DNA from: Mytilus galloprovincialis
Taxonomy: Eukaryota > Mollusca > Bivalvia > Mytilida > Mytilidae
Assembly (NCBI RefSeq): GCF_965363235.1
Contig: NC_134851.1
Location: forward strand, 21,873,847-21,937,846
DNA: 64,000 nucleotides
Direction: 5' to 3'
In this document: positions 22,413 to 31,400 of the stretch, piece by piece
How the letters are laid out: every line of letters begins with the position of its first letter
Position numbering within the stretch: the first letter of the stretch is position 1
Program-made: the position numbers and the translations under genes
The notes under the pieces: model-generated
Told to the model about the DNA's origin: nothing
Database searches by the model: none
What the model saw: only the letters and a program-made list of their open reading frames with translations

Positions 22413-24463
22413 AACCTGATGTTGTGAGTATAAATTTTGTAGCAGGTAGATTGAAAAATTATATAAATAAATGGGAAGAAATTACTTCAGACAGTAATAT
22501 TTTAGATATTGCTCATAAATGTCCCATTGAGTTTATTGATGGTATACATCCTATTCAAAATCAAGCAACTATTAGAAACATAGTAGCAAATGATAATAAT
22601 ACTAGAATAATAGATGCAGAAATTCAAAATTTACTGAATATTAAAGTAATTGAAAAGGTAAAATCTATTGAAGGAGAATATATTTCACCAATATTTGTGA
22701 CACCAAAAAAGAATGGTGAATATCGGATGATACTAAATTTAAAAAAGTTAAATGAACATGTAGAGTATCACCATTTTAAAATGGACACTTTTGAAATGGC
22801 ATTGCATTTGATAAAACAAAACTGTTACATGGCTAGTGTCGATCTGCGCCATGCTTATTATTCAGTGCCCATTGATGAGCAATATCAAAAATATTTGAGA
22901 TTTATTTGGAAAGGTTCTATTTATCAATATACTTGCTTACCAAATGGGTTGGCAAGTGCACCACGTTTATTCACAAAACTTATGAAAGTGGTATATGCTA
23001 CACTCCGCAGATCAGGTCATATCAATATAGGTTATATTGATGATTCTTTATTGATAGGCGATACAATTGCAGAGTGTAGTCTAAATATCCAAGATACTGT
23101 GAAATTGGTATCTGATTTGGGATTCATAGTACATGAGAAAAAATCTGTTCTTATACCTACAAAGAAAATTCAATTTTTAGGGTTTTTGATAGACTCTGAA
23201 AAAATGATTGTCACTTTAACACTAGACAAAAAAGAAATGATACATGAAGAAAGTCAAAAATTACTTTCAAAACAAATCTCTAAAATAAGAGAAGTTGCTA
23301 GTTATATAGGCTTGATAATCTCAAGTTTTTCTGCTGTTGATTATGGTCAACTGTATTATAGAGATATTGAAATAGAAAAAATACATGCCTTAAAGATGGC
23401 TAAGGGCAATTTTGATGTCAATATGGAAATAACTGATAAAATGAAAAAAGAAATTATTTGGTGGTCATGTAATATTTATACACAGTCCAGAGTTTTGGAC
23501 AGAGTTAATCCACAAATTATTTTACAAACTGATGCTTCACTCTCTGGCTGGGGAGCAGTACTTATTGACAACAAAACAGGAGGTAGATGGACCCCTGATG
23601 AACAAAAATATCATATAAATTATTTAGAATTACTAGCAATTTTGTATGGTTTGAAATCATTTGAATCTCTATTAAAATGTTTTACACATGTGAAAATATT
23701 AACTGACAATACTACAGCAGTAAGCTATGTCAATAAAATGGGTGGAATTAAGTCAATATGTTGTAACACTATTGCAAAATCTATTTGGTTTTGGGCAAAG
23801 AAACACAATGTGTGGCTCACTGCTAGCCACATTGCTGGAACTGAAAATACTATTGCTGATGCTGAATCTAGAAAGTTCAATGATCAAGTTGAATGGCAGT
23901 TAAACAAAGACATTTTTTGTGATATATGTGAACTGTGGGGTGACCCCCAAATTGATTTATTTGCATCTCGCCTAAACTCACAATTGAAAAGGTTTTGTTC
24001 ATGGAAACCTGACCCTGATGCTAGTTTTATAGATGCTTTTTCTATAGACTGGAGTGACTTTAAATGCTATTTATTTCCTCCTTTCAGTTTACTAGGCAGA
24101 TGTGTACAGAAGATCTTGAAAGACAAGACAACAGTTATTTTAGTAGCGCCGTTATGGCCGACTCAAGCATGGTTTACTCTGGTGATGCAGATGTTAATCG
24201 ATACACCCATACTGGTTATAGCAAGGAAAGATCTACTGACTCTTCCTTACAAAGACACTGTCCATCCATTGAACAAAACATTGAATCTAATGATATGTCA
24301 TGTATCAGGAAACAGTTTATTGACAGAGGAATTTCGACAAAAACTGCCAGCATCATGTTATGCTCTTGGAGAAAAAGCACTAAAAAACAGTACAAAGTAT
24401 TTGTCAAAAAGTGGTTTTCTTACTGTCGTGAAAGGAAAATTAGTGAAGTTCAAATTTCTATAA
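22385..24463 (+). CDS. DIRS ORF2: reverse transcriptase, RNase H and DAM-like domain (692 aa)
   Basis: The reverse transcriptase occupies roughly residues 60-270: LNLKKLN, the catalytic Asp in SVDLRHAY (about 152), LPNGLASAPRLFTKLM and the YIDD box near 218. RNase H follows with TDASLSGWGA (about 380), LELLAILYGL and DNTTAVSYVNKMGG. HIAGTENTIADAESR closes that domain. The C-terminal part (about 520-610) has DLFASRLN, FPPFSLL and VAPLWPTQAW, the DAM (adenine-methyltransferase-like) domain typical of DIRS elements, whose role is unknown. Full length with no internal stop. It overlaps ORF1 by 28 nt and ORF3 by 400 nt, so translation needs internal initiation or frameshifting. The true start could be upstream of the first Met, inside ORF1. 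Confidence 0.95.
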   Translation: MDSQQIQILKPDVVSINFVAGRLKNYINKWEEITSDSNILDIAHKCPIEFIDGIHPIQNQATIRNIVANDNNTRIIDAEIQNLLNIKVIEKVKSIEGEYISPIFVTPKKNGEYRMILNLKKLNEHVEYHHFKMDTFEMALHLIKQNCYMASVDLRHAYYSVPIDEQYQKYLRFIWKGSIYQYTCLPNGLASAPRLFTKLMKVVYATLRRSGHINIGYIDDSLLIGDTIAECSLNIQDTVKLVSDLGFIVHEKKSVLIPTKKIQFLGFLIDSEKMIVTLTLDKKEMIHEESQKLLSKQISKIREVASYIGLIISSFSAVDYGQLYYRDIEIEKIHALKMAKGNFDVNMEITDKMKKEIIWWSCNIYTQSRVLDRVNPQIILQTDASLSGWGAVLIDNKTGGRWTPDEQKYHINYLELLAILYGLKSFESLLKCFTHVKILTDNTTAVSYVNKMGGIKSICCNTIAKSIWFWAKKHNVWLTASHIAGTENTIADAESRKFNDQVEWQLNKDIFCDICELWGDPQIDLFASRLNSQLKRFCSWKPDPDASFIDAFSIDWSDFKCYLFPPFSLLGRCVQKILKDKTTVILVAPLWPTQAWFTLVMQMLIDTPILVIARKDLLTLPYKDTVHPLNKTLNLMICHVSGNSLLTEEFRQKLPASCYALGEKALKNSTKYLSKSGFLTVVKGKLVKFKFL

Positions 24464-25266
24464 ATATAGTGCTTGATTATTTGACTATTTTATATGAAAA
24501 TGGTCTTGGCTACAGTTCCATAAATACAGCAAGATCTGCTCTTTCTGCACTAGGTTTAGTGATAGATAATGTCCTTGTAGGAGCACATCCTTTAGTAGTC
24601 AGATTCATGAAAGGAGTTTATAATCTTAGACCTACAAAATCTAAGAACATTTGTGTATGGGATGTATCATTAGTTTTGAACTACTTGAGAAAGCTTTCAC
24701 CTGTAAATATGTTAACTTTACAAGAAGTAACGTTGAAGCTCGTTATGTTGATAGCATTAACAAATGCTACTCGTGTACAAACACTGAAGTTTTTAAGTGT
24801 TGACTGTATGGAAAAATTGAGGAGTGAATTTGTTTTTCATTTAGATGTTTTATTAAAACAGTCTAGACCAGGATATAAGAATCCAGATGTCAAACTGAGA
24901 GCTTTTCCTCCAGATAGGAGGTTGTGTGTATATACTGTTTTGAAAGAATACATTAAACGTACTAAAATTTTGCGTGTTCACACTAAGCAGTTGCTTATCA
25001 GTTACATTAAGCCGCATAAAGCAGTTACTTGCAGCACTATTTCCCGTTGGATTAAAGTAGTTTTGCAAAAATCGGGTATAGACACTCGACTATTTAGTGC
25101 TCATTCAGTGAGATCTGCAGCTACGTCTAAAGCTAAACTGTACAATGTTTCTTTAGCTGATATTATGAGTAAAGCGGGTTGGACAAATGTGAATACTTTT
25201 GCAACTTTCTATAACAAGAGAATTATAAATTCTAATAGTTTTGATGTAAATGTGTTGAATAACTGA
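24064..25266 (+). CDS. DIRS ORF3: tyrosine recombinase (400 aa)
   Basis: It integrates the circular DNA copy by site-specific strand exchange, replacing the integrase of LTR elements. Visible catalytic residues: Arg in NATRVQTLKF (about 236), the H-x-x-R pair in AHSVRSAATS (His 347, Arg 350), the Trp of AGWTNVNTF and the nucleophile Tyr in ATFYNKR (about 383). An N-terminal SAM-like/core-binding region precedes it (STKKQYKVFVKKWFSYC). All catalytic residues are present and the frame is open. The first 130 residues overlap the DAM domain of ORF2 in another frame; the used start may be internal. Confidence 0.93.
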   Translation: MLFISSFQFTRQMCTEDLERQDNSYFSSAVMADSSMVYSGDADVNRYTHTGYSKERSTDSSLQRHCPSIEQNIESNDMSCIRKQFIDRGISTKTASIMLCSWRKSTKKQYKVFVKKWFSYCRERKISEVQISINIVLDYLTILYENGLGYSSINTARSALSALGLVIDNVLVGAHPLVVRFMKGVYNLRPTKSKNICVWDVSLVLNYLRKLSPVNMLTLQEVTLKLVMLIALTNATRVQTLKFLSVDCMEKLRSEFVFHLDVLLKQSRPGYKNPDVKLRAFPPDRRLCVYTVLKEYIKRTKILRVHTKQLLISYIKPHKAVTCSTISRWIKVVLQKSGIDTRLFSAHSVRSAATSKAKLYNVSLADIMSKAGWTNVNTFATFYNKRIINSNSFDVNVLNN

Positions 25267-25327
25267 TTTGTTTACATTTATATATATAAAAGTTACTATT
25301 GAAAATTTTTTGAGTGTGCTTTAAAAT

Positions 25328-25451
25328 CTCATCTGATGGCGGAAGTGATATGACGTAATAGAATTACTAAATTAAACGATACTTACCTTGGTTAAAGTTG
25401 AAGTTTAATTTGAATTCTATATAGTCATAGAATCACTGAAGTGATCAGATG
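25328..25451. repeat. DIRS internal complementary region
   Basis: 25328-25365 is the inverse of the left end of the element. 25366-25451 is the inverse of the right end (about 25582-25668). The two abut at AGAATTA, so the region is the complement of the joined ends of a circle. Confidence 0.9.
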
Positions 25452-25555
25452 CCACCACCCTCCCTACAGCTGTGTAGTTGATAGGGCTTATATATATATG
25501 CTATTGGTAGAGTACCACTTGGCTTTATCATCAAAAAATTTGTATCTTTAAAGAC

Positions 25556-25670
25556 TGAGGTTGCGGTTGCGCAGTGCTTCTCATCTGATCACTTCAGTGA
25601 TTCTATGACTACATAGAATTCAAATTAAACTTCAACTTTAACCAAGGTAAGTATCGTTTAATTTAGTAAT
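25556..25670 (+). repeat. DIRS right inverted terminal repeat with outer extension
   Basis: 25556-25589 inverts the left repeat. The outer ~85 bp pair with the internal complementary region. The extension contains a consensus splice donor (CCAAG|GTAAGTAT near 25646). Confidence 0.88.
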
Positions 25671-26054
25671 TCTTCGGTTTACCATTAACAGAGTGCTTTT
25701 ATATTAGGTTTTTTCTTCTTGATTTTAAAGTATGTAAATATATAGCTTTTATATTGATTTATCCTGCTCGAAACCCTACTTCCACCTCCCCGTGGTGAGC
25801 AGAGGACAACAGTTTTACAGTTATACACACGTTATGCTTGACAATTCATAACATTTGTACAACTGGCTAACGGAAGAGGTTGATAAATGATAAATGAAAA
25901 ATAACATGACTGGGATAGAGAGTTGTCTTATTGGCACTCATACCACATCTTCTTATTTCTTTTCACCTGTAATTTACCTGTAAAACAACGGCGCAAATGA
26001 AAGAAAAAATCGGCGCAAATGAAAGAAAAAAATCGGCGCAAATGAAAAACGCCG

Positions 26055-26845
26055 CTTTGATCCAATCCATATGGCTTCAGTTTTATCAAAATTAGCCCCT
26101 AATCCCGCACAGTCAGAAAATTTTTCTAAAGTATATAAACATTTTTCTCATCCTCGTCTAATAAGAGACATTGGTCATCTGCATATATACTCAGTCTGGC
26201 TTAGTAGATACTCAGAATCAACTATTTTCATACCATTTATATCTGGGTTATTTTTAAGTGCAGCGCTCATAAGTTCTAAAGATAATATAAAGAGATAAGG
26301 AGAAAAAGGATCACCTTGTCTAACACCCCGACCTTATTAAAAAATTGAGAGCAATGTCCATTATTTATAATACAGCTCTGAGATTCTGAATATAAGGTCT
26401 TGACCCATCTACAATAAATAAGACCAAATCCTAAAAAAGACAAAGCAAAGTCTATAAATGACCACTCAAAAGCTTTCTCAAAGTGTAATGAAAGTAAAAG
26501 ACCTGGTAGATTGTCATCTTCTGCCTTTTCCATTATGTCAAAAATAAGCCTGGTACATTCTCCAATATACCTTCTCTTTATGAAACCTTGTTGTGTTTCA
26601 CTAATTATATCCCCAAGAAAAGGTTTTATTCTATTTGCTAATGCAGCTGATGCAATTTTTGTATCAACATTTGATAAAGTGATAGGTCTCCAGTTTTTTA
26701 ATTGAAATTTTGATTTACCCTCTTTTGGAATGCATGTTATTACTCCTTTTTTCTGACTAACCGAAAAAGATCCAGTTTCTAAGCTATAATTAAAAGATTT
26801 TATAAGAAATTCATGGAGGTCTATATATCCAAAAGAATTTATAAA
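26055..26845 (-). pseudogene. LINE reverse transcriptase fragment (non-LTR), 5' piece of the interrupted copy
   Basis: Minus-strand fragments in order: ITCIPKEGKSKFQLKNWRPI, ASAALANRIKPFLGDIIS then ETQQGFIKRRYI, FALSFLGFG, GVRQGDPFSPYLFILSLELM, the catalytic YADD in IYADDQCLLLDEDE, and LEKFSDCAGLGANFDKTEAI then WIGSK. These are RT domain motifs of L1/Tx1-like LINEs; the clade is uncertain. Frameshifts separate several fragments. The next residues (IHSRDKL) are found 5.75 kb away at 20301, across the transposon. Confidence 0.8.
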
Positions 26846-26849
26846 ATTC

Positions 26850-27250
26850 TATGGTGAAACCCTTGTTGTCCCCTTTTTGCCCCTAATTCCTAAACAGTTT
26901 TAGCAATAACCCTCGATGGCAATCCTATACCATCCCTTAGTGGTTTGGAAACTTGTGGTATACCTTATTTCAATGAGATCCATACACCATTCCACAAGTT
27001 ATTGTCTGGAAACAAGAAAAATTCTTATTTGGGCCCCTTTTTGGTCCCTAATGCCTTAACTGTTGAAACCCCAACCTTCCTTTTTTTGTTTATAAACCGT
27101 GTGTGTAAATTTCATAGATTTCTATTCACTTATACTAAGTTATTGTTCGGAAACTAAATGTCTTCGGACAACGTTGATGACGTCGACGACGACGACGACG
27201 TTATACCAATATACGACCGCAATTTTTTGAGATTGTGTGATTTTCAAATG
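26850..27250. repeat. Dispersed repeat ending in a GAC-rich microsatellite
   Basis: Parts look like a repeat I associate with mussel genomes: CCTAATGCCTTAAC, ATTTCATAGATTTCTATTCA, then (GAC)n at 27178-27201 and CCAATATACGACC. No coding capacity. Confidence 0.5.
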
Positions 27251-27374
27251 TAGATTAATTTAATTATTCGATTTTGTAATCTTTCTGGTCATATAAACAC
27301 AAATAAACGTGAAGGCGTGTGACAAATATCAATAATAAATGAACACAAACTTGATTAGAATATTTATGTATTTT

Positions 27375-28475
27375 TTATAGCTTAAAAATATCTACTATAT
27401 TTTTCTGTCGAGGTTGGTATAAATAGTCTGGTCTTTTATCATATCCAAATATTTGAAAGTCATTTTGGAATATTTTCTGCAATTTATCCATAGTGGCTAT
27501 TGGTAGAAGATTGTACGCACTTATAAGATATTTTCGTTTTTGGTCTTTCAAATTATATTGTTTTTTCGATTCAATATGAGCATTAATTATGGCATTTTTA
27601 AATGTTTGCGAACTAGGTTTAAATTTGGTTGCATCATTTTTATTAAAAGGAAATTTAATTTGTTCTGAAATAATTCCACGTATTTGTAGTTTTCTCCATA
27701 CCCTTTGCAATCCTCCGTATATACTTAAACACTTAGTAAACGTACTGCGGACGTCTCGAAAAGTTTCAACGGTGTCTGTTATGGAATCTAAAATGGAGTC
27801 CGTTTTAAAATCTTTTAAAACAGACGTATAATTTTCAAGATTGAATTCTTTCAAAATGAAATGAACATCATCTGAAAATGTCTCCATTTTACCAATGTAA
27901 TCATACTTTACAAAACATGGCCGACAATGGTCCGTTGCTGGTAAAAAATGTCCATCTCGATCTTTATTTTGTTCTTCGGTGTGTATGAAATATTCCACCA
28001 TTTCCGGAAACGTAACATCGTGTCCACAGTGTTTTTTCTGTTTTCGTGTAAACTCCACAGCTTTTGACCCAATTAAATACCAATAATATGGGTTAGGAGA
28101 AAAAATCTTGTCCAAATACCCGGATAATAATCTTGAGTAAGGGTCTCGAACGAATAAAAATTTTGAATTTTCTTTTAAAATATCATGATAATTGTCCAGC
28201 TTCTGAGATTGGAAAGATTTGTAATTTTGCATACAATCCCGAGGTTTAATCGAGTACGGACTTCGAATTTCATGTTTATGGAGTAACTGAATAAGACGTC
28301 TCCAAAATGTCGACCCCACTTTCTCAATTCCACAATATACCATCTTCTCCTCTGGGACAAACTGCATATGTGCCTTGAAATTGTCTTCATCTGACCTTCC
28401 AACGTCAATCCTGTTGTAGCACTGCTTGTCTAGGTTATGTTTTCTACTCTTCATGATTGCACCTAATGTATGGTC
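27375..28475 (-). CDS. Sulfotransferase exon 3 (catalytic domain, stop codon)
   Basis: Acceptor acatttaacag at 28476-28477. Seven codons (DHTLGAI) precede the internal Met at 28454. It contains both PAPS-binding motifs and two further cysteine-bearing segments (KKHCGHD, DHCRPCFVKYDY) typical of the family. The stop is at 27375-27377. Confidence 0.9.
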   Translation of the reverse strand, partial: DHTLGAIMKSRKHNLDKQCYNRIDVGRSDEDNFKAHMQFVPEEKMVYCGIEKVGSTFWRRLIQLLHKHEIRSPYSIKPRDCMQNYKSFQSQKLDNYHDILKENSKFLFVRDPYSRLLSGYLDKIFSPNPYYWYLIGSKAVEFTRKQKKHCGHDVTFPEMVEYFIHTEEQNKDRDGHFLPATDHCRPCFVKYDYIGKMETFSDDVHFILKEFNLENYTSVLKDFKTDSILDSITDTVETFRDVRSTFTKCLSIYGGLQRVWRKLQIRGIISEQIKFPFNKNDATKFKPSSQTFKNAIINAHIESKKQYNLKDQKRKYLISAYNLLPIATMDKLQKIFQNDFQIFGYDKRPDYLYQPRQKNIVDIFKL

Positions 28476-31400
28476 CTGTTAAATGTAAAATTATTTTTTT
28501 AAAGGGGCACCGACTACGAGATATATAAAAAAATCCAAATATGTTTTTATTGTTCAAGCATTAATGAAAGTGAAATAGTGAAATAATAATTCGCTTTTAG
28601 AATCCAGTATACCAGTATAAAAAAGCTAAGAAAAATCGATTATGAATAATTATTCCGTTGCAAGCGAAAAATCTAATTGCAAGAGTTCGCCATCTATTTC
28701 TATCTATATTTATGTTTATCGTTTAAATGACCATCGACAGTCTTTGTATGTCAATTCGATGGTTTATTAGATTGCGTCTGGACTAAAACAGGCAGGCAAC
28801 GGCCATACATATAAACGAGCAGACAATGCCTTGTATATTGTTTATTTTATAATTTGGAAAGACTGTTTAGTATATTATAAATCAAATATGAGAATAAGAT
28901 TCGAATCGGTGAATATGAATTTGACATCCAATGTCCCTTTAAATGTAAAACAACACATTGTATCGCCACATGTGACTTATTGGAGGGAATGCCTCTATGT
29001 GGCTTCAATTCGCGGAATTGTTCGCTTAAATCCTTTATTTCTCAAAAGGTCATATTAAGTGCAGTATTGCGGAGCATGTATGGAACTGATATAAACTCTC
29101 CGCCGTAGATTGTAAGTGAATGACAATATGGTTTAGCTTTTAAACATGCGATAACCTATGGTTGCTTAAATCTGCGATATTTGGACCCTTTAGATACTGT
29201 TGTCTCAATTATTGGTATTATACTAAATCTTAATTTTTATATTGACCATGTTGTAGGAAGACTTGTTTAAGCGGTAAAAAGGTTCAACTGTATTAAAAAG
29301 AAAATTTGACATGCAGAATACGAGTTATATAATAATAATCGCTTGCTTCTTGTTTTCTTAACGCTCAGTGACAACCATACTGTACAAGGCAAGCAAATAT
29401 GAACAAGAAATGCATCATATAGTGTTTTTTTTTAATAACGAACACATGTACATGTAGTTATATTACCTGAATTGTTTCTGGCCTCGAAACATTTATATAA
29501 ATATTTTCCATAGTAACTCCTTTATCTAATTCTACTTCAATCCATTTCTCTTCCGCTAGAAAGTTCAGAAAAAAATCATCATCAACTTTTAACTAACAGT
29601 GACAATTACAGTCCATAATATCATGACGTTTGCGGAATACATTTTTCTATTTTGATTTTTATAGATCCCTCGAGAGTCTGGATTGGGAGAAGGGATTGTC
29701 CTTTGCGTTTTTATTCTTATATTTTCTTTGCATTTTTTCTATTCTTTATCTTTGCGGGATAAGCTCGCTGTATTGAAGACACGGGTTGGTGGCCTTCAGC
29801 TGTTTCCTACTTTTTGGTCGGGTTGTTGTCCATTTGACACATTCCCCATTTCCATTTTCAATTTTATTCCAAGACGTCATAATTTGTTAAGACTAACCGA
29901 AGAAACGAAACATATTGTCGGCTTATACATGCATAGCATGAGATTTTTTGTCGGCCCATTTATGCAAACCATGAGATTTGTTGTCGGCTCGTTTATGCAT
30001 ATACCATGAGATTTTTTGACGGTTCATTTATGCATACCATGATTTTTTTTGTAGGCTTAAGCATGCACACGATGAAAAGTTTTGTAGGTGATATGTATGC
30101 ATACCATAATTTTTTTGTCGGCTGATTTATGCATATACCATGAGATTTTTTGCAGCCTGCAGCATGCTTACCATGATATTTTTTTTGTTCGTTGATGAAT
30201 GTTTACCATAGATATTTTTGTAGGCTGGAGCATGCACACCATAGATGTTTTTGTAGGCTGGGGCATGCACACCATGAGATGTTTTTGTAGGCTGGAGCAT
30301 GCACACCTTAAAATATTTTGTAGGTGATATGTATGCATACCATAATTTTTTTGTCGGCTGATTTATGCATATACCATGAGATTTTTTTGCAGCCTGCAGC
30401 ATGCTTACCATGATATTTTTTTTGTTAGTTGATGAATGTTTACCATAGATATTTTTGTAGGCTGGAGCATGCTCACCATGAGATGTTTTTGTAGGCTGGA
30501 GCATGCACACCATGAGATGTTTTTGTAGGCTGGAGCATGCACACCATGAGATGTTTTTGTAGGCTGGAGCATGCACACCATGAAATGTTTTGTAGGCTGA
30601 TATGCTTGCATACCATGAGATTTTTTTCCCCGTTCCCTATTTCCATTATCACGCCATAATTTGTGAAGACTAACTGAAGAAAAGAAACATATTGTCGGCT
30701 GATACATGCATAACATGAGATTTTTTGTCGACTCATTTATGTTCACGATGATATTTTTTGTCGTCACATTTATGCAAACCATGAGATTTTTTTGTCGGCT
30801 CATTTATGCAAACCATGAGATTTTGTGGTCGGCTCCTGTATGCAAACCATGAGAATGTTTGTCGGCCGATTTATGCAAACCCCGAGGTTTTTTGACGGCC
30901 CATTTATGCCAACCATGAGATTTTTGACGGCCCATTTATACAAACCATGAGGTTTTTTGTCGGCCCATTTATGGAAACCATGAGATTTTTTGTCGGCTCA
31001 CATACGCAAACCATGATATTGTTTTTTGTTGTAGGCTGAACACATGCATACCATGAGATTGTTTTTGTAGGCCGAACACATGCATAACATGAGATTTTTT
31101 TGTATGCTGGAGCATGTTCACCATGAAATAATTTGTAGGTGATATGTATGCATACCATTTTTTTTTCATCTGATGCATGCCTACCTTGATATTTTCTGTT
31201 GGCTGATGTATGCTTACCATGCAATTTTTTTGTTCGTTGATGAATGTATTCCATGATATTTTTTGTAGAATTATGCATGCATACGTTGAGTTTTTTTTGT
31301 CCGCTGATGTATGTATATAATGAGATTTTTTGTTGGCTGATTCAAGCATATCATAAAAAATGTATCTGCTGACGCATGCATACCATATGAGACAAACGAC

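Larger units (their letters stand above)
20904..25671 (+). mobile_element. DIRS-type tyrosine-recombinase retrotransposon, apparently complete
   Basis: Three overlapping open ORFs in three frames (gag-like, RT-RNaseH-DAM, tyrosine recombinase) lie between inverted terminal repeats. The left repeat starts about 20904 and the right one runs 25556-25670. An internal complementary region (25328-25451) is the inverse of the left end followed directly by the inverse of the right end, the hallmark of DIRS replication through a circular DNA. There is no target duplication. TAATTCT occurs at both borders and, inverted, at the junction within the internal complementary region. The element is inserted in the MULE remnant downstream of its stop codon. 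With all ORFs intact it may be recent or active. Confidence 0.93.
20302..26054 (+). mobile_element. Mutator-like DNA transposon with repeat-bearing ends, itself carrying a DIRS insertion
   Basis: A 9-bp target duplication, CTTTGACCG (20293-20301) and CTTTGATCC (26055-26063), differs at two positions. The ends are inverted copies built from a tandem subrepeat, TTTCATTTGCGCCGA plus a T-rich spacer (three copies on the right, two on the left), followed by TTTACAGGTAA-x-TTACAGG on both sides. Inside lies a piece of a MULE-type transposase (20483-20849). The original element was about 1 kb, an internally deleted derivative, before the 4.77-kb DIRS insertion. Confidence 0.7.
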
